Assembly (NCBI RefSeq): GCF_050948175.1
Contig: NW_027490217.1
Span: 186,001 to 250,000, forward strand
DNA length: 64,000 nucleotides
Direction: 5' to 3'
Source: Xylocopa sonorina
Taxonomy: Eukaryota > Arthropoda > Insecta > Hymenoptera > Apidae
Each line of letters starts with the position of its first letter. Position 1 is the first letter of the stretch. Of this stretch, positions 33,461-44,650 are shown one piece after another. The translations under genes and the position numbers were made by a program. Under the pieces are notes generated by a model that saw only the letters and a program-made list of their open reading frames with translations, ran no database searches and was not told the DNA's origin.

Positions 33461-34040
33461 AGGGGTCGAAGAATAGTAAAAGATTTTTATATTTCATAGC
33501 CTCACTCGATACGTCGATTGGATCACGTAAAATATCGGACATTAATTGCATCTACATCTTCAGACCTTAAATATATAATTGCAACAACATATTTAATAGC
33601 GTTTTAAAAACATTTTTCTAATTGTTTATATCTATGTCTAATAAATATATATTAATCGAATAAGTTGCTTTACCAAAGAATAAAAGTATCTGAGGCTTAC
33701 AAATCGGAGTATTACATAACAAACGTGCATCACATATATAATATTACATGTAACAAAAGATGAAGACCAAAAAGATCGTACATAAGTTGAATCCACAATG
33801 CGGTCATAGAGATACAGAAACGGCAAAAATTGCAAACAATAATTTAAAAAATTCAAAACGTGGGGAGTGAAAATCCATCTCCTTGACGATGATAAGGAAC
33901 AAGTCTGCCTCATGCACTACAATATCCCAAACAGCCAGCGATTGGCACGCCAATGACAACGGATGGAACGAATTCCGTGACAGAACTGTGCTAACAAAGT
34001 GCTCCTACTCAGCTTTCGAAATGGCATACTGGGGCGGCAT
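33461..34040. other. Non-coding sequence, nothing recognised
   Basis: AT-rich to about 33850, then about 180 bp of more balanced sequence ending where homology to copy 1 of the block resumes (GGGCTACACGGCCGTG near 34082). The open frames here show no family resemblance. Confidence 0.5.
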
Positions 34041-34983
34041 TCGTATCACGGCACTATTAAAGCACCGAGATATAGCACACGGGCTACACGGCCGTGACAA
34101 TGACACTATCAGCTCACTATAGCTACACGCGTGGTTGTGGCGTAGGCTGACATTTACTAATGGGGAAGCTGTTTCCATAAAAATTATAAGCAAATATGAA
34201 AAATGACTAAACTGCGCAATTTATTTATTTTGTTTCCAAAATAGATATACCGGCACAAAACAAAGATATATGAACTCGATTTTATTATTTTCTATAAACT
34301 AGCTCGATAGGGCGATTTTTTCCATAAAGTCGATAATTACTTTGTCATAAAAATATATACACTTATTTTATATATATTTTCTTCAATTTATTGTTACAAA
34401 TTCATGCAAGTTGAGGGTTACATTAAATACGGCGACAGCATGTTATTTCATAAATTACACAAGGCGAAGTTAGGGACGCAAAAGCATGAATTTTTATTTT
34501 ATAAGTAATATTTTTTTTATAAATAATATTTTTAGTCTATGATCGATTGAAAGAAATATATACGACTCGCTCAATAACTATAAATATAGGAAAACGACCA
34601 TCAAAATGTCTATCAATACTCATATGCTGAACATCTACTGACATCTAACGGTTCTAATTTGTATGAAAGCACAGGTTCCCGATTGCCAAATGTGATCCTG
34701 CGTCATTGCTGAGGAGATTCATGAATGGAGCGATGATACGCGTGTCACCATGGTGCTGGTGCTGCGCGATTCACTTGTCTAGAACGTGCTGGTAACACGT
34801 TCTGGCATTTTAGTTAATGAATCCGGTCACAGATGACTACGAATCAGTTGACACTCTTCGGAAGTGGCAATATAGTGCCGGAATGGTGTCGCTACCATCT
34901 TGCCGTTTGTTATCTGGGATGCTTTTTAGTGCATTATTCGGAATTGAATTTGAACACATAGTTACTTAATCGCGAACTTGTAT

Positions 34984-34987
34984 GTAC
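34984..34987. repeat. Left target-site duplication GTAC
   Basis: GTAC immediately before the LTR terminus TGTGACG. The same GTAC follows the right terminus at 36319-36322, and the empty site in the other block copy has it once. Confidence 0.9.
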
Positions 34988-34997
34988 TGTGACGTGG

Positions 34998-35005
34998 TGA
35001 CGTCA
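34998..35005. promoter_or_regulatory. CRE-like octamer TGACGTCA near LTR terminus
   Basis: A perfect palindromic CRE (CREB/ATF site) 10 bp inside the left end of the LTR, next to the GTGACGTGG terminus. It could help drive U3 transcription, though it may also reflect the terminal sequence alone. Confidence 0.4.
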
Positions 35006-35682
35006 CAAGGCTCGCCCCCCCCTGCTTCGGTTAGACTAGCTCGCAGATCACCACCCACGCGAGAAGCGCGACACGGACCATCGCGATAGCTGTATTTGCG
35101 AGGAGCGTGAAATACACGATGGTAGAACCTTCCACCCTCCCCCCCTTCTTTTCTCTCTCACCGTTCTACGGATTAGACTGGCGAGCTGATGGAAGAAGCG
35201 ACCCACAAGACGCCTCTTCGGCGGATAAGAAGACCGCAGGTTCGCGGAAGGGCTGTGCGCCGAAGTAGCGTGACGGGCTCGACGGTGGAGGAGTCGGGGA
35301 GTGAGCAAGAAGAGACCGAAGCCCGAAGCCCGAAGGATACGATCCAGAGCCCTGCAACGATAAGACTGCTGCCATAGTCCATGGAGTCGAACAGGATGGT
35401 TCTCGGGTGTGAGAAGGACCTCCACCCCTCCCCTGAGCCCATGGAGAGGAAAACTCAAGATGCGCAGCGGAATTGCAGGTGAGCCGTGGAAAGCGCGGCG
35501 CGCGACACGCGTCGCAGTTCAAATAATCCAGAGGACCCCCTCTAGACACACCAGAGGGGGCGATCAGGGAAGATCGCCGAAATCCACCGATCGATGCCCC
35601 GAACAATACCGAAGCGTATGGCCCTACCCCACCAAGGAGCCCTAAGGAGGATCTAAGGGGATTCGAAGACCCCCAGCAAACC

Positions 35683-35689
35683 TATATAA
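35683..35689 (+). promoter_or_regulatory. TATA box in LTR copy 3
   Basis: TATATAA about 700 bp into the LTR, followed by a GA-rich leader. The position fits a long U3 with transcription starting near 35715. Copies 1 and 2 differ here, so conservation is not shown. Confidence 0.4.
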
Positions 35690-35786
35690 TGAGCTAGTCA
35701 GCACGAAGACAGCCTCTTATTCTTCTCAACGACTTAGCGACTACTTAGCGAGCAACCGAGCAAGCGATTATACGGAGCGATTCGGA

Positions 35787-35818
35787 GGAGAGAGAGAGAG
35801 AGAGGGAGAGAGAGAGGT
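35787..35818. repeat. GA microsatellite
   Basis: Interrupted run of GA dinucleotides (GAGAGAGAG ... GGGAGAGAGAGAG) within the LTR leader. It is absent from copy 2 and present only as a short AGTGAGAGAGATAGGG in copy 1. Confidence 0.85.
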
Positions 35819-36318
35819 AGACGGACTGAACGAGATCCATACTTGTTGGAAACGAAAACGTGAGTCCTTATACGCTAAAGCGTCCCATTTGTTCCCTGCC
35901 GCAATTGTGATATCGCGTATTGTAATTTGTATTGTATAACGGGTGGTGATCTCCGGTCATTCGCGTCGAGGCACTCTAGAAAGAAGCCGTGAGTTCAGTA
36001 TCCCGCGACCCTAATTTGCGCACTCGGCTAGAAGCAGTCGAGCGAAAGAGTATTTCGAAATTTCGAGGGTTTCCCCGGGTTGCGTGGTTTACTAGTTTCT
36101 TCTAAGCTACTTCTTGAGTAGCTGGCGCCCAGAAAGTCCCAGCCTCGCAGCTTCGAAGTACTCGCTGGATAGGAAATTTATTGTTCTGTACTTCGCGTTG
36201 CCGAATCAGGCGGATATTCTGTACCCCGATATAACCCCGGATTAAACTTCTGGATACCCCGTTATTATTGGTTCCATATACCCTTTTCTTGCGGATTGTA
36301 ACGGGAAAAACCGTCACA

Positions 36319-36322
36319 GTAC
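36319..36322. repeat. Right target-site duplication GTAC
   Basis: GTAC immediately after CGTCACA, followed by ATAATTACACATGACTGCAT as in the empty site near 8641. Confidence 0.9.
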
Positions 36323-36512
36323 ATAATTACACATGACTGCATAAAAAGGATATCATATACTTTTATAATCAATGCGATATAAGAATATAAAACGAAGAAC
36401 TATCCACTCCCATCAAGTCACATTTAATATATTATTGTTTAACAAGGTTATTTAATGTTGTTTCAAATAGGCGTGCAGAACTAGCTCGTACTTCTGTCAA
36501 TGTAATTTCATT

Positions 36513-37035
36513 CGAAAAATACAAAGGATAAGAGGAAATATTCTCCAATATATAACATATATAAATCAACGGATGCAAGAGAGAACACTCGATCTCGGTG
36601 TAACGAAACCGGGGCGTCATCCTGCAGTAATCGTATAACGCCTGTTCCGAGATGGTGTAGAGAGGGAATGTGGAGGGTGAAAAGCATAAAATAACAACAA
36701 TGTAACTAAAGAGAAAGAGAAAGAAAATATGTGGAAGCATTGCATTTATTAAGAGGAAATGCTAGAAATATCAAACCACAGATTATGTACCATACTGTAA
36801 GGGTAAGATACAACGAAATAGACGATATCGTGAGAGAAACTAAAAAAATCGAGAAACTTAAAAAGAAAATAATAATTTAGATTGAGCGAATCAATATCAC
36901 TGATCCCGGCAAGCTTAACGGAAAACGCATAACGATGAATCGGTTAGAGTATAAGATAGATGTTGGTCGCGGTTTGAGTGGCCCTAGGAATCCTTTGCCC
37001 GCATCAGGGCAGGCTGTAAGATGGTGGAGGACCTG
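36513..37035 (+). mobile_element. 5' fragment of the R1-type LINE, second copy
   Basis: Collinear with about 12711-13220. Both carry CTCCAATAT, GAGAACACTCGATCTCGG, GGAAACATTGCATTTATTAA-like text, GTTGGTCGCGGTTT and GCCCGCATCAGGGCAGG. It stops at the point where ORF1 would begin, and A-oriented satellite follows directly. The 102-codon minus-strand open frame at 36432-36740 is a chimera of antisense LINE and the end of the unrecognised remnant, not a gene. Confidence 0.85.
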
Positions 37036-40000
37036 CCCTCCTGTTGCTTGGATCTATAGAATTCACATTCTATTGTAGAATAGAAGCAGATAATTATAAT
37101 ACTTTTCATAGAAGATTACAGCTTACTTAATTCGAAAGGTTGAAATTAGATGAGTCATGGCATCGTATAATGCATTAGTACTCTATTGTCTCGACATGTA
37201 GACACTACGAAGGGCAATCCTGTTGCATGGAGCTGTAGAATTTACATTCTTATGAAGTTTTAAAGCAGATAAGCATAGAGCTATGCATAAAAGATTACTG
37301 CATTCTTACTTTGAAACGTTGAAATGAGATGCGACATCGAGCTGCATGAAGTATTATAAATGTCTTGCTTGAACACGTAGAGATCTGGACGCGATATTCT
37401 GTTGCAAGTAAGTATAGAATTCACATCCTTCTAAGGTCTAGATGCAAACAAATGTAACATATTGCATAGAACATAGCAATTTACCATGAATCATTGATAT
37501 GACTTGCGACATCGCGTTGAATGAAGCAATAGAACTCCATTGCTCCGATAAGTAAACAACTGGAAACGCTATATCCTAGCAAGGAAGTGTTGCATTTACA
37601 TTCTTTTGAAGTGCAGACGAGGTATGCATAACACTTCGCAATGAATATTAAATCTTATCATGCAACATAGAACTGAGGTGCGATATCGCGTTTTAAGAGG
37701 CATTAGAACTCCGTTGCTACGATACGTAGACACCTCGAAACGCTATTTCCCAGCAAGGAAGTACGGCATGTACATTCTTTTGCACTGTAGACGTAGTATA
37801 CATAACACTTCGCAATGAATATTATATCTTAGCATGAAACACAGAAATGAGATGCAATATCGCGCTTTAAGGAGCATTAGAACTCTATTCCTTCGATAAG
37901 TTGACACCTGGAAACAAATTTTCTAGCAAGGAAGTGTGGCATTTACATTCCTCTGAAGGGTAGACGAGGTATACATAACACATCGCAACGAATATTATTT
38001 CTAATCATGAAACATTGAAATGAGATGCGATATCGCGTTTTAAGAAGCGTTAGAACTATATTGCTTCGATATATAGACATCTGGTAACGCTATTTCATAG
38101 CAAGGATGTGTGGCATTTACATTCTTCTGAAGTGTAGACGAGGTATACACAGCACTTCGCAATGAATATTATATCTTATCATGAAACATAGAAATGAGAT
38201 GCGCTATCCCGTTTTAAGGAGCACTAGAACCCTACTGCGTCGGTACGTAGACATCTGGGAACGCAATTTCATAGCAAAGAGGTTTGGCATTTACATTCTG
38301 TTTGATGTGTAGACGAGGTATACGTAACACTTCGCAATGAATATTAGATCATATCATGAAACATAGAAATTAGAAGCGATATCGCGTTTTAAGAAGCATT
38401 AGAACTCTATTGCTTCGAAACGTAGACATCTTGAAACTCTATTTCCTAGCAGCGAAGTGTGGCATTTACATTTTATTGAAGTGCAGACGAGGTATACTTA
38501 ACACATCGCAATGAATCTTATATTTTATTATGAAACAAAGAACTGAGATGCGATATTGCGTTTTAAGAAGATTTAGAACTCTATTGCTTCGCTACGTTGA
38601 CATCTGGAAACGCAATTTGCTTAAAAGGTAGCGTGGCATTTATATTCTTTTGAAGTGTAGACGTGGTATACGTAACACTTTGCACTGTATATTATTGTAT
38701 ACTATATCTTATCCTGAAACATAGAATTGAGATGCGATATCGCGATTCAAGAAGCATTAGAACTCTATTGCTTCGACCCGTAGACATCTGTAAACGCATT
38801 TTCTAGCAAGAAAGTGTGGAATTTACATTCTTGTGATGTGCAGACTAGGTATACGTAACAGTTCGCAATGAATAAAATATCCTATCATAAACATAGAAAT
38901 GAGTTGCGATATCGCGTTTAAAGAAGCATTACAACTCTATTGCTTCGGTATTTAAACATCTGGAAACACTATTTCCATGCAAGGAAGTGTGGCATTTACG
39001 ATCTTTTGAAGTGCAGACGAAGTATGCTTAACACTTCGCAATGAATATTATATTTTATCATGCAACATAGAACTGGAATGCGATATCGTGTTTTAAGAAG
39101 CATTACAACTCTATTGCTTCGATACGTTGACATCTGGAATCGCTATTTCGTAGCAAGGAAGTGTGGCACCTACATTCTTTTGAAGTGTAGACGAGGTATA
39201 CATAAGACTTCGCAATGAATATTATATCATATCATGAATCAAGGTATTGAGATACGATATCGCGTTTTAAGAGGTATTAGAACTCTATTGCGTCGATACG
39301 CAGACATCTGGAAACGAATTTCCTAGCAAGGATGTATGGCATTTACATTCTTTTGAAGTGAAGAATATGTATATATAACACTTCGCAATGAATAACATAT
39401 CTTATCATGAAACATGGAAATGAAATGCGATATCTTATTTTAAAAAGCATTACAACCCTATTTCTACGATACGTAGTCATCTGGAATTGCTATTTCGTAG
39501 CAAGCAATTGTGGAGTTTACATTCTTTTGAAGTGTAGACGAGGTGTACATAGCACTTCGCAATGAATATTATACCTAATCATGAAACATAGAAATGGGAT
39601 GCGATATCGCGTTGCAAGAGGCATTAGAACTATATTGCTTCGATACATAGGCGTCTGGAAACGTTATTTCCTAGAAACGAATTGTCGCATTTACATTCAT
39701 TTGAAGTGTATGCGAGGTATTCATGACACTTCGGAATGAGGATTATATATTATCATGAAACATAGATATGAGATGCGATATCCCTAATTAGCAAGCTTTA
39801 GAAATCTATTGCTTCGATACGTAGACATCTGCAAACGCTATTTCCTAGCAAGGAAGTGTCGCGTTTACATTCTTTTGAAGTGAATAGGGCTATACATAAC
39901 ACTTCGCAGTGAATATTGTATCTTATCGTGAAACACAGAAATGAGATGCGGTATCTCGTTTTAAGAAGCATTAGAATACTATTGCTACGATACGTAGACA

Positions 40001-41216
40001 TCTTCAAAAGCAATTTCCTACCAAGGAAGAGTCGCATTTACATTCTTTTCAAGTGAATACGAGGTATACATAACGCTGCACAATGAATAGTATATCTTAT
40101 CATGAAACATAGAGATGTGATGCGATATGGCGATTTAAGAAGCACTAGAACTCTATTGCTTCGATACGTAGACATCTGCAAAGCAAGGAAGTGTCGCATT
40201 TACATTCTTTTGAAAGGAATGCGGGGTATACATAACACTGCACAGTGAATATTAAATCTTATCATGAAAGATAGAAATGAGAAGCGATATCGCGGTTTAA
40301 GAAGCATTAGATCCCTATTGCTTCGATACGTAGACATCTGCAAACGATACTTCCTAGCAAGCAAGTGTCGCATTTACATTCCTTTGAATTGAATACGAGG
40401 TATACATGACACTTCGCAATGAATATTATATCTTATCATGAAACATAGAGATGAGATGCGATATAGCGATTTATGAAGCATTAGATGTCTACTGCTTCGA
40501 TACGTAGACATCTGCAAACGCTACTTCCTAGCAAGGAAGTGTCGCATTTACATGCTTTTGAAGTGAATACGAGGTATGCATGACACTTCGCAATGAATAT
40601 TATATCTTATCATGAAACATAGAGATAAGATGCGATATGGCGATTTATGAAACATTGGAATTCTATTGCTTCGATACGTAGACATCTGCAAACGCTATTT
40701 CCTAGCAAGGAAGTGTCGCATTTACATTCATTTGAAGTGTATGCGAGGTATACATCATACTACGCAATGAATATTACATACTATCATGAAACGTAGAAAA
40801 GAGAAACGATGTCGCGTTTTGAGATGCATTAGAGCACTAATGCTACGATACGTAGACATCTGCAAACGCTATTACCTAGCAAGGAAGTGTCGAATTTACA
40901 TTCTTTTGTAGTAAGTACGAGGTATACATAACACTGCACTGTGAATATTATATCTTATCAGGAAACATAGAATTGAGATGCGATATGGCGATTTGAGAAG
41001 CATTAGAACACTATTGCTTCGATACGTAGAAATCTGCAAACGCCGCTTCCTAGCAAGGAAGTGTAGCATTTACATTCTTTTGAAAGGAATACGAGGTATA
41101 CATGACACTTCGCAATGAATATTATATCTTATCATGAAACATAGACATGAGATGTGATATGGCGATTTAAGAAGCATTAGAACTTTATTGCTTCGATACG
41201 TAGACATCTGCAAACG

Positions 41217-44200
41217 CTACTTACTAGCAAGGAAGTGTCGCATTTACTTTCTTCTGATGTGAATACGAGGTATACATAACACCGCACAGTGAATATTGTA
41301 GCTTATCGTGAAACATAGAAATGAGATGCGATATGGCGATTTAAGAAGCATTAGAAATTCATTGCTTCGATACGTAGACATCTGCAAACGCTACTTCCTA
41401 GCAAGCAAGTGTCGCATTTACATTCTTTTGAAATGAATACGAGGTGTACATGACACTTCGCAATGAATATTATATCTTATCATGAAACATAGAGATGAGA
41501 TGCAATATGGCGATTTATGAAGCATTAGATGTCTATTGCTTCGATACGTAGACGTCTGCAAACGCTATTTCCTAGCAAGGAAGTGTCGCATGTACGTTCA
41601 ACTGAAGTGTATGCGAGATATACATGACACTTCGCAATGAATATTATATATTATCATGAAACATAGAGATAAGATGCGATATGGCGATTTATGAAGCATT
41701 ATATGTCTATTGCTTCGATACGTAGACATCTGCAAACGCTATTTCCTAGCAAGGAAGTGTCGCATTTACATAATTCTGAAAGGAATACGAGGTATACATG
41801 ACACTTCGCAATGAATATTACATCTTATCATGAAATATAGAAATGGGATGCGATATGGCGATTTATGAAGCATTAGAATTCTATTGCTTCGATACGTAGA
41901 CATCTGCAAACGCTATTTCCTAGCAAGGAAGTGTCGCATTTACATTCATTTGAAGTGCATACGAGGTGTACATAACACTGCACATTGAATATTATATCTT
42001 ATCATGAAACATAGAAATGAGATGCGATATCGGGATATAAGAAGTATTAGAACACTATTGCTTCGATACGTGGACATCTGCAAACGCTATTTCCTGGCAA
42101 GGATGTGTCCCGTTTTCATTCTTTTGAAGTGAATACGAGGTATACATGAAAGTTCGCAATGAACATTATATCTTATCATGAAACATATAAATGTGATGCG
42201 ATATCGCGTTTGGGGAAGCATTAGAAAACTATTCCTACGATACGTAGACATCTGCAGACGCTATTTCCTCCCAAGGAAGTGTCGCATTTATATTCTTTTG
42301 AAGTGCATACGAGGTATCCATGACACTTCGCAATGAATATTATATATTATCATGAAACATAGAAATGAGAAGCGATATCGCGAATTAGCAAGCTTTAGAA
42401 CTCTATTGCTTCGATACGTAGATATCTGTAAACGCTATTTCCTAGCAAGGAAGTGTCGCATTTACATTCTTTTGAAGTGAGTACGAGGTATACATGACAC
42501 TTCGCAATGAATATTACATCTTATCATATAACATAGAAATGAGATGTAATATGGCGATTTAAGAAGCATTAGAATTCTATTGCTTCGATACGTAGACATC
42601 TGCAAACGCTATTTCCTAGCAAGGAAGTGTCGCATGTACATTCAATTGAAGTGTATGCGAGGTATACATGGCACTTCGCAATGAATATTATATCTTATCA
42701 GGAAACGTAGAGATGAGATGCAATATGGCGATTTATGAAGCATTCGAAATCTTACGCTACGATACGTAGACATCTGCAAACGCTATTGCCTGGCAAGGAA
42801 GTGTCGCGTTTACATTCTTTTGAAGTGAATACGAGGTACACATAACACTCCACAATGAATATTATATCTTATCATACAACATAGAAATGAGATGTAATAC
42901 GGCGATTTAAGGAGCATTAGAATTCTACTGCTTCGATACGTAGACATCTGCAAACGCTATTTCCTAGCATGGAAGTGTCGCATGTACATTCAATTGAAGT
43001 GTATGGGAGGTATACATGGCACTTCGCAATGAATATTATATCTTATCATGAAACATAGAAATGAGATGCGATATGGTTATTTAAGAAGCATTAGATCTCC
43101 ATTGCTTCGATACGTGGACATCTGCATACGCTACTTCCTAGCAAGGAAGTGTCGCATTTTCATTCTTTTGAAAGGAATAAGAGATATACATGGAACTTCG
43201 CAATGAATATTATATCTTATCAGGAAACGTAGATATGAGATGCGATATGACGATTTAAGAAGCAGTAGAAATCTATTGCTTCGATACGTAGACATCTGCA
43301 AACGCTACTTACTAGCAAGGAAGTGTCGCATATACTTTCTTCTGATGTGAATACGAGGTATACATAACACTGCACAGTGAATATTGTATCTTATCGTGAA
43401 ACATAGAAATCAGATGCGATATGGCGATTTAAGAAGCAATAGAAATTCATTGCTTCGATACGTAGACATCTGCAAACGCTACTTCCTAGCAAGCAAGTGT
43501 CGCATTTACATTCTTTTGAAATGAATACGAGGTATACATGACACTTCGCAATGAATATTATATCTTATCATGGAACATAGAGATTAGATGCGATATGGCG
43601 ATTTATGAAGCATTAGATGTCTATTGCTTCGATACGTAGACGTCTGCAAACGCTATTTCCTAGCAAGGAAGTGTCGCATGTACGTTCAACTGAAGTGTAT
43701 GCGAGATATACATGACACTTCGCAATGAATATTATATCTTATCATGAAACATAGAGATAAGATGCGATATGGCGATTTATGAAGCATTATATGTCTATTG
43801 CTTCGATACGTAGACACTTGCAAAAGCTATTTCCTAGGAAGGAAGTGTCGCATTTACATAATTCTGAAAGGAATACGAGGTATACATGACACTTCGCAAT
43901 GAATATTACATCTTGTCATGAAATATAGAAATGAGATGCGATATGGCGATTTATGAAGCATTAGAATTCTATTGCTTCGATACGTAGACACCTGCAAACG
44001 CTATTTCCTAGCAAGGAAGTGTCGCATTTACATTCATTTGAAGTGCATACGAGGTATACATAACACTGCACATTGAATATTATATCTTATCATGAAACAT
44101 AGAAATGAGATGCGATATGGCGATTTGAGAAGCATTAGAACACTATTGCTTCGATACGTGGACATCTGCAAACGCTATTTCCTGGGAAGGAAGTGTCCCG

Positions 44201-44650
44201 TTTTCATTCTTTTGAAGTGAATACGAGGTATACATGAAAGTTCGCAATGAACATTATATCTTATCATGAAACATATAAATGAGATGCGATATCGCGTTTG
44301 GGGAAGCATTAGAAAACTATTCCTACGATACGTAGACATCTGCAGACGCTATTTCCTCCCAAGGAAGTGTCGCATTTATATTCTTTTGAAGTGAATACGA
44401 GGTATCCATGACACTTCGCAATGAATATTATATATTATCATGAAACATAGAAATGAGAAGCGATATCGCGAATTAGCAAGCTTTAGAACTCTATTGCTTC
44501 GATACGTAGATGTCTGTAAACGCTATTTCCTAGCAAGGAAGTGTCGCATTTACATTCTTTTGAAGTGAGTACGAGGTATACATGACACTTCGCAATGAAT
44601 ATTACATCTTATCATATAACATTGAAATGAGATGTAATATGGCGATTTAA
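41217..44650 (+). repeat. 12-monomer higher-order repeat, period about 2,088 bp
   Basis: Private variants recur 2,088 bp apart: CTTCTGATGTGAATACG after the CTACTTACTAGC variant (near 41217 and 43305), GTACGTTCAACTGAAG (41592 and 43680) and GCGAATTAGCAAGC (42371 and 44459). 2,088 is 12 x 174. Confidence 0.85.

Larger units (their letters stand above)
34988..36318 (+). mobile_element. Complete solo LTR (copy 3) with 4-bp target duplication
   Basis: A 1,331-bp insertion that starts TGTGACG and ends CGTCACA, a perfect 7-bp terminal inverted repeat of LTR form. It is flanked by GTAC at 34984-34987 and 36319-36322. The paralogous block at 8631-8645 has the uninterrupted site TGTATGTACATAATT with a single GTAC, proving the edges. 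Inside: a CRE-like TGACGTCA (34998-35005), a TATA box at 35683, a GA microsatellite near 35787-35818, GTGAGTCCTTATACG near 35861 and AGCTGGCGCCCAGAAA near 36119. The 4-bp duplication suits Gypsy-type integrases. No gag or pol is attached. Several open frames of 70-146 codons on both strands (35048-35645) lie in its GC-rich part and match nothing I know. Confidence 0.88.
31330..36512 (+). other. Duplicated block, copy 2 (paralogue of 5228-8993)
   Basis: Same strand and order as copy 1, starting ACTAATAGGAACC against CTGATAGGGACC. The 5759-7179 insertion is absent here: CTCTTATAGATG runs straight into AATTCTGGAATT near 31890. Extra here are 32555-34040 (gene fragment), about 250 bp within 34600-34850, and the LTR at 34988-36318. 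From about 36513 this copy jumps to sequence matching 12710, skipping the 3.7 kb that in copy 1 holds the HSDL2 pseudogene. Three shared bases (ATT) lie at that breakpoint, which fits a deletion. Confidence 0.85.

Noticed and set aside
35048..35645. Overlapping open frames on both strands inside LTR copy 3 (up to 146 codons)
   Set aside because: GC-rich sequence lengthens chance frames. They are not kept in copies 1 and 2 and show no Gag or other motif.
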